A stretch of DNA of 33,102 bases from a virus. Each line of letters starts with the position of its first letter. The first letter of the stretch is position 1. Below, in pieces: positions 7,458 to 13,694 of the stretch. The DNA is taken from the IMG/VR virus record IMGVR_UViG_3300037993_000335, positions 1 to 33,102 of that record. The stretch is one strand, 5' to 3'. The position numbers were made by a program, and so were the translations under genes. The notes below the pieces were generated by a model. It saw only the letters and a program-made list of their open reading frames with translations, was not told the origin of the DNA and ran no database searches.

Positions 7458-8110
7458 ACATCATCCATCGTCACGTCGCGGAGAACCTTGACGGCCAGCG
7501 GCTTGCCGCCGCTAGTTATATCGGTTCGATCAACTAAAATCCCCTGCATCTTCGCAAGGCTGGTCAGTGACTGTGTGGGGTCGTGCATTTTCACGGTGCG
7601 CTTGATGACCTTGGCCGGCCCCTCGCCGACTTTGATAATCTCCTCTTTGATTTCCTTAATTTGGCCAAGCGCACCATTTTCAACCGCCGTCTGTGAATCG
7701 AATTGCAACTCGCCATCTTCCCCGGTCTTGACTACGTTAGCAATGGTGCTGCCGGCAAGCTCACGGAGACGGTTGGTCGTCCATTCCGGCGTAGAATGGC
7801 AGGCGGCAAACGCAAGTCCTAATTCGGCCTGCACCTTTGCTTTTCTTAACACCCTCCAGGCGGTCGTCGCTAGCGTATCGCGGTTGTTGGCGTTGTACCC
7901 AGCCATCTCTGCGGCCTTTGTAGCACAACCGCCAGCCGGACCAACATAGGCCAACACAAACTTCTTCTCACGGACGGTCAGATCGCTGCCCGGCTCATAG
8001 GGAGCATCGTCGATTTCCGGCTTGTGCTCAATATTCGGTAGCGTAAACGGTTGATTTTCCGTGCTTTGCACCAATTTGGCGGTGGTTCGTTTTGTCGGCT
8101 TTCTGGCCAT
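7454..8110 (-). CDS. terS: terminase small subunit
   Basis: I choose the ATG at 8110 (MARKPTK), four bases after the upstream stop; an open frame extends further to 8227 but overlaps the gp36-like gene. The central part, with LTVREKKFVLAYVG, an Ala/Asn-rich turn and WRVLRKAKVQAEL, has the helix-turn-helix pattern of Terminase_2 proteins. The C-terminal half is a charged oligomerisation-type region. It recognises the packaging site and regulates the large subunit. Direct coupling with terL supports the call. Confidence 0.85.
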   Translation of the reverse strand: MARKPTKRTTAKLVQSTENQPFTLPNIEHKPEIDDAPYEPGSDLTVREKKFVLAYVGPAGGCATKAAEMAGYNANNRDTLATTAWRVLRKAKVQAELGLAFAACHSTPEWTTNRLRELAGSTIANVVKTGEDGELQFDSQTAVENGALGQIKEIKEEIIKVGEGPAKVIKRTVKMHDPTQSLTSLAKMQGILVDRTDITSGGKPLAVKVLRDVTMDDV

Positions 8111-8114
8111 GCTG

Positions 8115-8561
8115 TCACAATCCACCGACAGATACGGGGCAAGTCGATGTCGGCCATCGCCTTGCGGCGTTGAGCCGCTCCCTAGCCCGATACTCCTCGA
8201 TCTCCCTCCGTACCTGATCGCCGGCATTCTTTATCGCATTACCCGTCATGTCGGCATCGTCGCCCTTGGTCACGGCGCGCAATCCACGGTTGAAGTATAG
8301 CCACTCTCCGCAAAGAGTGCGAGACCATTCTTTCACCCGCCAGATGTCCGAGCCGAGCGGTTGTAATGGATAGGCATAGTTGCCGTAGTCGATGAACCGG
8401 CCCTGGATGTAGGCATCTGTCGTATTAAAACCGTCCTGTGTTCTCGCGTCGTTGTAGATGGGCGGGCTGTCGTCGCCATCCAAGTCAGACCATGCCGCGA
8501 TGTTGTTCGGCCCCCAACGGTTGTTCAGATCATCCGTGCTGGCGTATGCACCTTGAGCCAT
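8115..8561 (-). CDS. Mu gp36-like (DUF1320-type) phage protein
   Basis: 148 aa. The N-terminal YASTDDLNNRWG, the following SDLDGDD and a central DAYIQGRFIDYG...YPLQPL match the layout of gp36/DUF1320 head-tail proteins: a short helix, an Asp-rich loop and a helix ending in a Y-P-L motif. The C-terminus (REIEEYRARERL) is helical and charged. In Mu-like phages this gene normally follows the major capsid gene. Here it precedes the terminase, which is unusual. Three-base spacing to its neighbour shows an operon. Confidence 0.65.
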   Translation of the reverse strand: MAQGAYASTDDLNNRWGPNNIAAWSDLDGDDSPPIYNDARTQDGFNTTDAYIQGRFIDYGNYAYPLQPLGSDIWRVKEWSRTLCGEWLYFNRGLRAVTKGDDADMTGNAIKNAGDQVRREIEEYRARERLNAARRWPTSTCPVSVGGL

Positions 8562-8564
8562 TGG

Positions 8565-8873
8565 TCATATCCCCGTCAGGCTGAATCCGGTTACGTCCGA
8601 TGAAGCGTTGCCGCGAGAAAGCAATATCGTCGCGTTGGTCAGGCTGATTACCCACGGCGGCGCGTTGGCGCTGCTCGGTGGAATCGCAAAGCCATAGGTC
8701 GGCGTCGTCTGCTCGCCATCAAATGAAATGAGCGCCTCTATCGTCCCCCTGTTGATTCCCTGGAAGTGGAACTCTCCAGTGACGCCTGTCGCCAGGACAA
8801 CCGGGGTCGATCCACTCGTTCCGACGTTTGTCGGAATACCGACAACAAAGCGATATGTTCCACTACTTGCCAT
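8565..8873 (-). CDS. small beta-rich phage structural protein, 102 aa
   Basis: First gene of the head/packaging operon. GAGG lies eight bases before the ATG. The sequence is rich in Gly, Ser, Thr and hydrophobic beta-branched residues with few charges, suggesting a small beta-sandwich. It could be a head decoration or head-tail protein. I do not recognise the family. Confidence 0.55.
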   Translation of the reverse strand: MASSGTYRFVVGIPTNVGTSGSTPVVLATGVTGEFHFQGINRGTIEALISFDGEQTTPTYGFAIPPSSANAPPWVISLTNATILLSRGNASSDVTGFSLTGI

Positions 8874-8943
8874 TGTTGTTACCTCATCTCCCGCAACGCT
8901 TTACGTCGGGGCGAAAAATCGCGGAATTTTTGTTGGATTTTCC

Positions 8944-8971
8944 TTGACTCCTGTACGATACATGATACTCT
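8944..8971 (+). promoter_or_regulatory. probable promoter for the 9001 operon
   Basis: TTGACT (8944-8949), a 16-bp spacer and TACTCT (8966-8971). The spacer contains GTACGATACATGATAC (8953-8968), which has repeated GATAC and resembles the palindrome at 25063-25076. The -10 box is weak. Bases 8874-8943 hold the divergent leader and no gene. Confidence 0.4.
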
Positions 8972-9000
8972 ATCAGTCGTGACAAATGAAAGGATCAACG

Positions 9001-9186
9001 ATGACAGCAAAAAACAGCCCGTCGCTTGTCAGTATGACCTGCCAGCGGTGCGGGCACAAATGGCTGCCCCGTGTCATTCCGGTAGTCCAATGCCCGCGTT
9101 GCCGGTCGGGCAGGTGGAATACGCCGCGTCCAGCGCCGAAGCAGGCGGGGGAGACCACAAACCAAGCTCAGGAGGAACAGCCATGA
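9001..9186 (+). CDS. small zinc-ribbon protein, 61 aa
   Basis: The ATG at 9001 is preferred over 8986 because AAAGGA lies about six bases before it. CQRCGHKW and CPRCRSGRW form a four-Cys zinc ribbon, and the Pro/Gln-rich tail is disordered. Small proteins of this kind are frequent in phages and mobile elements and usually lack an assigned role. The stop overlaps the next start (ATGA). Confidence 0.65.
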   Translation: MTAKNSPSLVSMTCQRCGHKWLPRVIPVVQCPRCRSGRWNTPRPAPKQAGETTNQAQEEQP

Positions 9187-9485
9187 ACATCATCAAGAAA
9201 ATCACCGCAATCGACTATCATCGAAATGGCATCGCTGGCAACGGGTTTTATGTTGCCACCTTTACGGCCCGACATCCCGGCGGCAATTTTATGATGGCGG
9301 TCGTTTTTCCAGAACCGGGCAATTGCGCCGTATTTAGCGTCCCTGAATTGGCCAAGTGCAATATCCAATTCGCGCAAGGCAACTCATGGCGCGGTGATTG
9401 GTATGAACCTGAGTTACGGGATGCTATCGACAAGCTGCGCGAATCTGAGGGAATACAGGAAAAGTTCACGTTTGAGCTTGCTTAA
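9183..9485 (+). CDS. hypothetical phage protein, 100 aa
   Basis: GGAGG lies seven bases before the ATG at 9183, and the start overlaps the zinc-ribbon stop. The first 70 residues read as beta strands rich in Tyr, Phe, Val and Gly; the end is a charged helix (ELRDAIDKLRESEGIQEKF). No membrane segment or known motif. Part of the plus-strand operon of small phage proteins. Confidence 0.65.
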   Translation: MNIIKKITAIDYHRNGIAGNGFYVATFTARHPGGNFMMAVVFPEPGNCAVFSVPELAKCNIQFAQGNSWRGDWYEPELRDAIDKLRESEGIQEKFTFELA

Positions 9486-9520
9486 CCGGTTACAGCCACT
9501 CACACAGAGGAGAAGAACCA

Positions 9521-9730
9521 ATGAGAACCGCTTGTGAACACAAAAAACCCCGCGTCAAACTGTCCGGTACGAATGGCAATGTATTTGCCGTTGCCGCAAC
9601 CGTCCGCCGTGCCGCAGAGGACGCTGGCTGGACCGATGAGCAATGGAACAAAGTCTGGAAAGAGGCCAAGGATACGCATTCCTATGACGGCGTTATCCAG
9701 ACCTTCATGCGATACTTTGACGTACGTTGA
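9521..9730 (+). CDS. small conserved-type phage protein, 69 aa
   Basis: GAGGAGAAG precedes the ATG. The layout VKLSGTNGNVFAVAATVRRAAEDAG followed by a helix, a YDG turn and a final short helix matches a small protein I have seen in many phages, in which a GxDGNAF-type strand precedes two helices. Its role is unknown to me. It sits between two genes that are each preceded by strong ribosome binding sites. Confidence 0.65.
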   Translation: MRTACEHKKPRVKLSGTNGNVFAVAATVRRAAEDAGWTDEQWNKVWKEAKDTHSYDGVIQTFMRYFDVR

Positions 9731-9770
9731 CTCGTCCCCGCGTTCCCCCGCCCGTGACTGGACGGGGATG

Positions 9771-9788
9771 CGCCGGAATTGGCCGGCG
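9771..9788 (+). promoter_or_regulatory. hairpin before the 9809 gene
   Basis: CGCCGG-AATTGG-CCGGCG forms a perfect 6-bp stem, followed by GGAGA and the GTG start at 9809. A weaker pairing, TCCCCG with CGGGGA, lies just upstream. It could be an attenuator or a translation-control hairpin. Confidence 0.35.
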
Positions 9789-9808
9789 GGAAGATGGAGA
9801 GAAACACC

Positions 9809-10222
9809 GTGAAAAATGTCATCAAATATATCGCCGACGACGGTTCAGAATGGACCGATAAGGCAAAAGCGGCGAAACGTGATGCGCTCCACGCCGAAGT
9901 GGTTGCCATTGAGCGCACGATCCCAGAGCCGCCGAATTCTTCGGATAAGCGGATTGCCGTCGATCCGACGGTAATGGCGAAAGCAAAATCGGTTGTTATC
10001 GAACTCTGCCGGCGCGAGTTTCCAAACGAGCCGGTCTTCAAACACCCGGCAGACAAAATACATCCAATGAGCTTCGCCGGCCGATTCTTAGACGATACCG
10101 GCGCCCCACTCTACCGCATCTGGCATCGGTTCATGTGCTATGCCGATGGATGGATGTACGAGCAGCCCTACTTCGCGCTGCACCCCGAACAATGGAGAAG
10201 GAAACAATCTGCCTCTGCCTGA
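9809..10222 (+). CDS. hypothetical phage protein, 137 aa
   Basis: I choose GTG at 9809, because GGAGA lies 8 bases upstream; an ATG at 9794 is the alternative. The N-terminal IKYIADDGSEWTDKAKA suggests a short strand and a basic helix. The C-terminal half is rich in aromatic residues (WHRFMCYADGWMYEQPYF). No family recognised. It is soluble and co-directional with the operon of small proteins. Confidence 0.6.
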   Translation: MKNVIKYIADDGSEWTDKAKAAKRDALHAEVVAIERTIPEPPNSSDKRIAVDPTVMAKAKSVVIELCRREFPNEPVFKHPADKIHPMSFAGRFLDDTGAPLYRIWHRFMCYADGWMYEQPYFALHPEQWRRKQSASA

Positions 10223-10250
10223 GATTACCCCCGCCGCTCCGGCAACTCGG

Positions 10251-10301
10251 ATCGGCGATGGGCAATTTCGCCCCATCCGATAGCCAGCGGATTTACTGGC
10301 T
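10251..10301 (+). promoter_or_regulatory. two adjacent hairpins in a 96-bp intergenic gap
   Basis: The first pairs GATGGG (10257-10262) with CCCATC (10272-10277), extended by ATCG/CGAT across a bulge. The second pairs AGCCAG (10282-10287) with CTGGCT (10296-10301). They end five bases before the AGGAG of the next gene. This may be a terminator, an RNase-processing site or a structured leader. Confidence 0.35.
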
Positions 10302-10318
10302 GAATAGGAGCGTGATTT

Positions 10319-10648
10319 ATGGAAATCTCCTTGGCTGATCTAAAGTCACTTATGTCGAGCGCGGAGCATTGCTTTCCCGACAAAGACTACGGCTGGATCG
10401 TGCTGATTCTCCGCAACGGGTTCATTTTCGTCGGCGATACAAAGCGCGTCGGCGGCGTCGGCTTTTTGCGCGGCTATCAGGTGCGATACTACTCGAAACG
10501 CATCGGCGGCCTGCCGGAATTTGCCAGCGGCGGAAAGAGCGCCGACGACAAATTGGATGCCATCGACGGCGAATTGGAATTTCCTTGGTCTGCGGTCAAT
10601 GTGATTGGAGTATTACCATGCGGATCAAATTGGAAGAAGCACAACTAA
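10319..10648 (+). CDS. hypothetical phage protein, 109 aa
   Basis: AGGAG ends eight bases before the ATG. A strand-rich domain with GWIVLILRNGFIFVGDTKRVG is followed by a Gly/Lys loop and a Trp-containing C-terminus. The last 31 bases overlap the start of the Gly-repeat gene. Function unknown. Confidence 0.6.
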   Translation: MEISLADLKSLMSSAEHCFPDKDYGWIVLILRNGFIFVGDTKRVGGVGFLRGYQVRYYSKRIGGLPEFASGGKSADDKLDAIDGELEFPWSAVNVIGVLPCGSNWKKHN

Positions 10649-10884
10649 GGCGATACGGCTCCGGCTCCGGCTACGGCTGCGGCTCCGGCTACGGCTACGG
10701 CTACGGCGACGGCTACGGCTACGGCGACGGCTCCGGCGACGGCGACGGCTCCGGCGACGGCGACGGCTACGGCGACGGCTCCGGCGACGGCGACGGCTGC
10801 GGCGACGGCTGCGGCTACGGCTACGGCGACGGCTCCGGCGACGGCTACGGCCTCTCGGCGTCCGAATCAAATACGCCGGAATAG
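10618..10884 (+). CDS. Gly-Xaa dipeptide repeat protein, 88 aa
   Basis: GGAG lies seven bases before the ATG. A short basic N-terminus (MRIKLEEAQLRRYG) is followed by about 33 dipeptides in which Gly alternates with Tyr, Ser, Asp or Cys, then LSASESNTPE. Asp-Gly becomes dominant in the middle, and three Cys are spread along it. Such a chain should be highly flexible; DG/GDG runs could bind calcium and Tyr could promote condensation, both inference. The other frames of the repeat would give Arg/Leu or Arg/Ser runs, but only this frame has a good start. I have seen similar Gly-Tyr/Ser/Asp proteins in phages but know no function. Confidence 0.6.
   Translation: MRIKLEEAQLRRYGSGSGYGCGSGYGYGYGDGYGYGDGSGDGDGSGDGDGYGDGSGDGDGCGDGCGYGYGDGSGDGYGLSASESNTPE
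10653..10851 (+). repeat. degenerate hexanucleotide repeat, GGC-NNC
   Basis: About 33 hexamers of GGC followed by TAC, TCC, GAC or TGC. Adjacent units differ only at one or two bases of the second codon. The pattern suggests growth by slippage or unequal exchange with selection to keep Gly-Xaa coding. Confidence 0.85.
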
Positions 10885-10974
10885 CCAAACACCCGCGCTT
10901 TGCTTAACGGCGATCGGTCCACCTTGAGCCGCGATCCCGCCGCCGGATTGCAGGCGGCAGAACCAGAGGTATTT

Positions 10975-11259
10975 ATGACATATGAACAAGCGAAAAAGCT
11001 ATGCGATTCCGGCTGGTGGAAGGATAAAACCGACCGCGAACTCGCCGAATTCCAGTTATTCGAGCGAAGGCTATGTATGCCTTGGGAGAGATTCCACCAA
11101 GCGGTTAGCAAAGCATTGGGCCGTCCGGTCTACACCCATGAATTCGGTTTGAATGTTGAGGGATTACGGCAAGAACTATTGGGCCATCGTCCCCCGCCGA
11201 CTTTGCAGGAAATCATCGAAATGATCCCGGCGGATAAGCGCATCATTGTGACTACTTAA
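10975..11259 (+). CDS. hypothetical phage protein, 94 aa
   Basis: I choose ATG 10975 because AGAGGT precedes it; an upstream start at 10900 has no ribosome binding site. The protein is helical, with Trp-rich GWWKDKTDRELAEFQLFERRL and a second part ending in LQEIIEMIPADKRIIV. No known family. It lies in the plus-strand small-gene operon. Confidence 0.6.
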   Translation: MTYEQAKKLCDSGWWKDKTDRELAEFQLFERRLCMPWERFHQAVSKALGRPVYTHEFGLNVEGLRQELLGHRPPPTLQEIIEMIPADKRIIVTT

Positions 11260-11277
11260 CCCTACAGGAGCTTGACC

Positions 11278-11475
11278 ATGCTGTGCGAATTCAAATGCGA
11301 TAATCCCGACTGAGGCGCGACATTTTACGTCGATTGTGATGTCGATACCCCCGTGTCATCCTGTTGTTGCCCTGGTTGCCGACACGACGTTGAACCTACC
11401 GGCCGCGAATTTGAAGGACCGGGGGTCCAAGTCCTGCACCTTCCGCCCAAACTTCCGAAGGTTGTTGAATGGTAG
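11278..11475 (+). pseudogene. zinc-ribbon gene with an in-frame TGA at a Cys position
   Basis: AGGAG ends seven bases before the ATG at 11278. The frame reads MLCEFKCDNPD, then TGA (11311-11313), then GATFYVDCDVDTPVSSCCCPGC and continues to TAG at 11473-11475. A zinc ribbon would expect Cys where TGA stands (CDNPD-C-GATF), one base change from TGC. A perfect 6-bp stem, CGACAT with ATGTCG (11318-11323 and 11339-11344), begins five bases after the TGA. The simplest view is a nonsense mutation or base error. Recoding as selenocysteine is possible but unproven, and other genes here use TGA as stop. Confidence 0.55.
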
Positions 11476-11533
11476 CCCCGGATGATCGCGCCGGCGATCC
11501 CGACCCCTTTGACCCGATTTAGGAGCAACGACC

Positions 11534-12550
11534 ATGAACACGCAATCATTCCTTGAAAAATGGCGTCCATCTCGGCTCGATCAGGTGATTGGGCAAGATG
11601 AGATTGTCGCAATCCTCAAAGCCTACGTTGCCAACCCCGAACCGACCGCGTTCATCCTGTGCGGATCGACCGGCTGTGGCAAGGGAAGCGCCGCATCGGC
11701 CCTATGCAATGAACTTGGGGCCGATCCGTACTGGGGTGTTCAGGACATCCCCGCCGGCAAGCAGACTGCGGAGGCGGTTGATGAGATGACCCGCACACTT
11801 TGGCAGCATTGCCCCGCCGGTTCGGGCTGGAAAGTGGTAATCGTCAACGAATGCGACCAGATGCACCCCAAGGTCAACGCCAGGTGGTGCGATATTCTGG
11901 AAAACATACCGCCCAAAGTCTGTATCATCTTTACGACGAATAAGATCGCGGAAATGACCAAAGACGATGAGGGCCGAAGATTCGTTGACCGCTGCCATCG
12001 GCTCGATTTCCGATCAGACTGGGCGATCCTGGACAGCGCCCAACCGCTCATAAATCGCATTTGGGCTGCATCCGTGAATCACAACCACGTTCCCCGCGCC
12101 GCCGATCTTGTCAGTTCTGGCGGTTTCGGGGGACAAGTCTCGTTCCGCCGCATCGTCAACGCTCTGCATGACCGCATCATGCGCCTCCCGGCATCCGAGC
12201 GTATTCTGCCCGTCGATCCTCCCAAACCGCAAGCCCAGCCAGCGGCAGAGCCGGAAGTGGCGATGGATGCCCCGGCGATACCGGATGCGCCAGAATCACA
12301 GCCATTGCCTTGCGAGCCGCTGCCGGAAGTCAAACCAGAACCAGCGCCGGTTTACGTTGCCCCGACCCCGGTATGGCCGGAATGGAAATTGCAGCCGTGC
12401 TGGTATGTGACTGTAACCGACGGGCCGCGCACCGCGCTGGTTTGCGGGCCGTTCGCGGAGGCTGGCCAAGCAGCGGCTCGACGAAATCGACCCCGAAAAG
12501 ATCGTGCCGAAAGGACCGTGAACAATGCGCAAAATTTACAGTCCCATTAG
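11534..12550 (+). CDS. clamp-loader-like AAA+ ATPase (RFC/DnaX family)
   Basis: 338 aa. The AAA+ domain begins with EKWRPSRLDQVIGQDEIV, a classic RFC/DnaX entry. It has a Walker A GSTGCGKG at 44-51, a Walker B-like VVIVNECDQM at 101-110 (Asn-Glu rather than Asp-Glu) and sensor 1 IIFTTNK at 131-137. A Pro/Ala/Glu-rich linker follows (about 226-300), then a small Trp-containing domain. It would help load a sliding clamp at phage replication forks. No clamp gene is in the window. From about 12455 a different frame (AKQRLDEIDPEKIVPKGP, stop 12519-12521) reads more naturally than the annotated tail, so a frameshift is likely. Confidence 0.78.
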   Translation: MNTQSFLEKWRPSRLDQVIGQDEIVAILKAYVANPEPTAFILCGSTGCGKGSAASALCNELGADPYWGVQDIPAGKQTAEAVDEMTRTLWQHCPAGSGWKVVIVNECDQMHPKVNARWCDILENIPPKVCIIFTTNKIAEMTKDDEGRRFVDRCHRLDFRSDWAILDSAQPLINRIWAASVNHNHVPRAADLVSSGGFGGQVSFRRIVNALHDRIMRLPASERILPVDPPKPQAQPAAEPEVAMDAPAIPDAPESQPLPCEPLPEVKPEPAPVYVAPTPVWPEWKLQPCWYVTVTDGPRTALVCGPFAEAGQAAARRNRPRKDRAERTVNNAQNLQSH

Positions 12551-12767
12551 GCTAGCCGAACGAAATGTTCATTTCAGTCCAGACAGAACGCACATAATGC
12601 TGTTGCTGCACGATTCTTACATACATATTGGACCGTTTCATCCGGAGGTCACTCCAGAGCAACGGATAGAATCGCTTGAAATTCGCCGCGCCCAATATGC
12701 CTGTTTCGTTCGGGATCAGCGGGAAATTGGCGCGCGGTTAGCGCAGCAACAGAAGGATATCCCATGA
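12525..12767 (+). CDS. hypothetical phage protein, 80 aa
   Basis: AAGGA lies nine bases before the ATG. The protein has a beta-like first half (IYSPIRLAERNVHF, HIMLLLHDSYIHIG) and a charged helical second half with EQRIESLEIRRAQ. Its stop overlaps the next ATG. No family recognised. Confidence 0.55.
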   Translation: MRKIYSPIRLAERNVHFSPDRTHIMLLLHDSYIHIGPFHPEVTPEQRIESLEIRRAQYACFVRDQREIGARLAQQQKDIP

Positions 12768-12877
12768 CCACCATCCGCGCCGCCATCTCATCGAAAATCC
12801 GCTCCGAACGCGCGAGGCTGGGAATCTCACAGGCCGAACTTGGCAAGCGGTGCGGGGCTAAACAAACTAGACCCTAG
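12764..12877 (+). pseudogene. truncated XRE-type HTH gene, 37 codons
   Basis: It starts in an ATGA overlap. IRSERARLGISQAELGKRCG is the first two helices of a Cro/C1-type helix-turn-helix; the recognition helix and the rest are missing, and the frame ends at TAG in unrelated sequence. The break at about 12857 coincides with the change to AT-richer DNA that carries the next gene, so a foreign segment probably replaced the 3' part. Confidence 0.6.
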
Positions 12878-12885
12878 AGAAATCT

Positions 12886-13287
12886 ATGATTATCGACAAT
12901 CGCCCCATCAACAAATATGCCAAGCATCGAGGATCATTCAAATATCTAACGGAGCCGACGGAGTTTGAAATTCAATCCTACCTGTTTTCCTCGCTAACAA
13001 CAATGGGCTATCACGTCCGCGGAGAAATGGCGGTCTTTGGACACAAAGCAAGATTCGATTTAGTAATCTTCGAGCACAAAAAATGCAGCGGGACAGGATG
13101 CAAATACCGGCCGCTCCGAATCATTGAGGTAAAACGCAGTCGTACCGCAAAAAGACTAACAAAAACTAATGTGCAGCTCGACGGTTACCATGACCGCTTT
13201 GGAATCCCCATAGATTCAATCTATGGAATGGGAGAAGCAAACCGATATTTGAAAGAAATTCCTTTGGTCGTTTCGGCAACAACTTAG
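12886..13287 (+). CDS. PD-(D/E)XK nuclease-fold protein, 133 aa
   Basis: An N-terminal helix with Glu residues (TEFEIQSYLFSSL) leads to a strand, then RFDLVIFE with Asp58, and IIEVKRS with Glu81 and Lys83. This matches the core of restriction-endonuclease-like folds: helix, D-strand, ExK-strand. A CxxxxC pair in the intervening loop may bind metal. The gene is clearly AT-richer than its neighbours and follows a truncated HTH gene, which suggests horizontal entry. It could be a small restriction-type nuclease or resolvase. Substrate unknown. Confidence 0.6.
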   Translation: MIIDNRPINKYAKHRGSFKYLTEPTEFEIQSYLFSSLTTMGYHVRGEMAVFGHKARFDLVIFEHKKCSGTGCKYRPLRIIEVKRSRTAKRLTKTNVQLDGYHDRFGIPIDSIYGMGEANRYLKEIPLVVSATT

Positions 13288-13312
13288 CGTTCGTTTCGTC
13301 TAAACGTAGCGC
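13287..13312 (+). terminator. hairpin after the nuclease-fold gene
   Basis: CGTTT (13292-13296) pairs with AAACG (13102-type partner at 13302-13306), flanked by GCG/CGC. It begins at the stop codon. No U-run follows, so termination is only suggested. Confidence 0.35.
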
Positions 13313-13348
13313 CGCCTATCTAGCACATAGGATTAACTACGGGACGAG

Positions 13349-13377
13349 CCAGGTATTAAGAAATACTTAATAGCTGG
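13349..13377. repeat. 29-bp inverted repeat between convergent operons
   Basis: CCAG-G-TATTAAG (13349-13360), loop AAATA, then CTTAATA-G-CTGG (13366-13377); only the G-G pair is unmatched. It lies between the ends of the plus- and minus-strand operons. It may be a bidirectional terminator or a protein site. The rest of 13313-13487 has repeated GCAAACA-like words but no gene. Confidence 0.6.
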
Positions 13378-13487
13378 ACGCAACGCAAACACTACAGCGC
13401 AAACACAAACATTACGCCAGCGGATGCGCCCTCCCCCTCCCGCCGTCCGGTTGTGATGGTTCACCCCGCCAGCGACGGCACCGGCGA

Positions 13488-13694
13488 TTATCCAATCGTC
13501 CCGAGGGCCGTCAGTCCTCCGCCGATGCTGCCGATGAAAATATCCCCGCTTGTCGGCAATGGACAGATTCCCCCACCAATGCCTGTCGTGATCGCTCCTG
13601 GGCTGGGCGGCGACACGGCCTGCGGACAATATCCCAATATCCACAGTGAACCGGAGTTTTGCGGCGCGGTCGTTGGACAGTAGCCGAGGATCAT
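13488..13694 (-). CDS. small Gly-rich tail-associated protein, 68 aa
   Basis: It starts in an ATGA overlap with the stop of the tail-fibre gene. The chain contains LGYCP twice (MILGYCPTTAP and WILGYCPQAV) and GICP once, then a Gly/Ile-rich end. The repeated Cys-Pro turns suggest a small beta-structured or cross-linked protein. As last gene of the operon it may be a fibre cap or chaperone. No family recognised. Confidence 0.5.
   Translation of the reverse strand: MILGYCPTTAPQNSGSLWILGYCPQAVSPPSPGAITTGIGGGICPLPTSGDIFIGSIGGGLTALGTIG

Noticed and set aside
8766-9182. A long plus-strand extension upstream of the 9183 gene
   Set aside because: It crosses the divergent control region and the zinc-ribbon gene in another frame. 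GGAGG supports 9183 as the start.
10605-10907. Arg/Leu- and Arg/Ser-repeat frames over the hexamer array
   Set aside because: They are other frames of the same repeat. Only the Gly-Xaa frame has a suitable ribosome site.
11469-11522. A 17-codon frame between the TGA-bearing gene and the clamp loader
   Set aside because: It overlaps the upstream stop and ends in the next ribosome site, but is too short to support without expression data.
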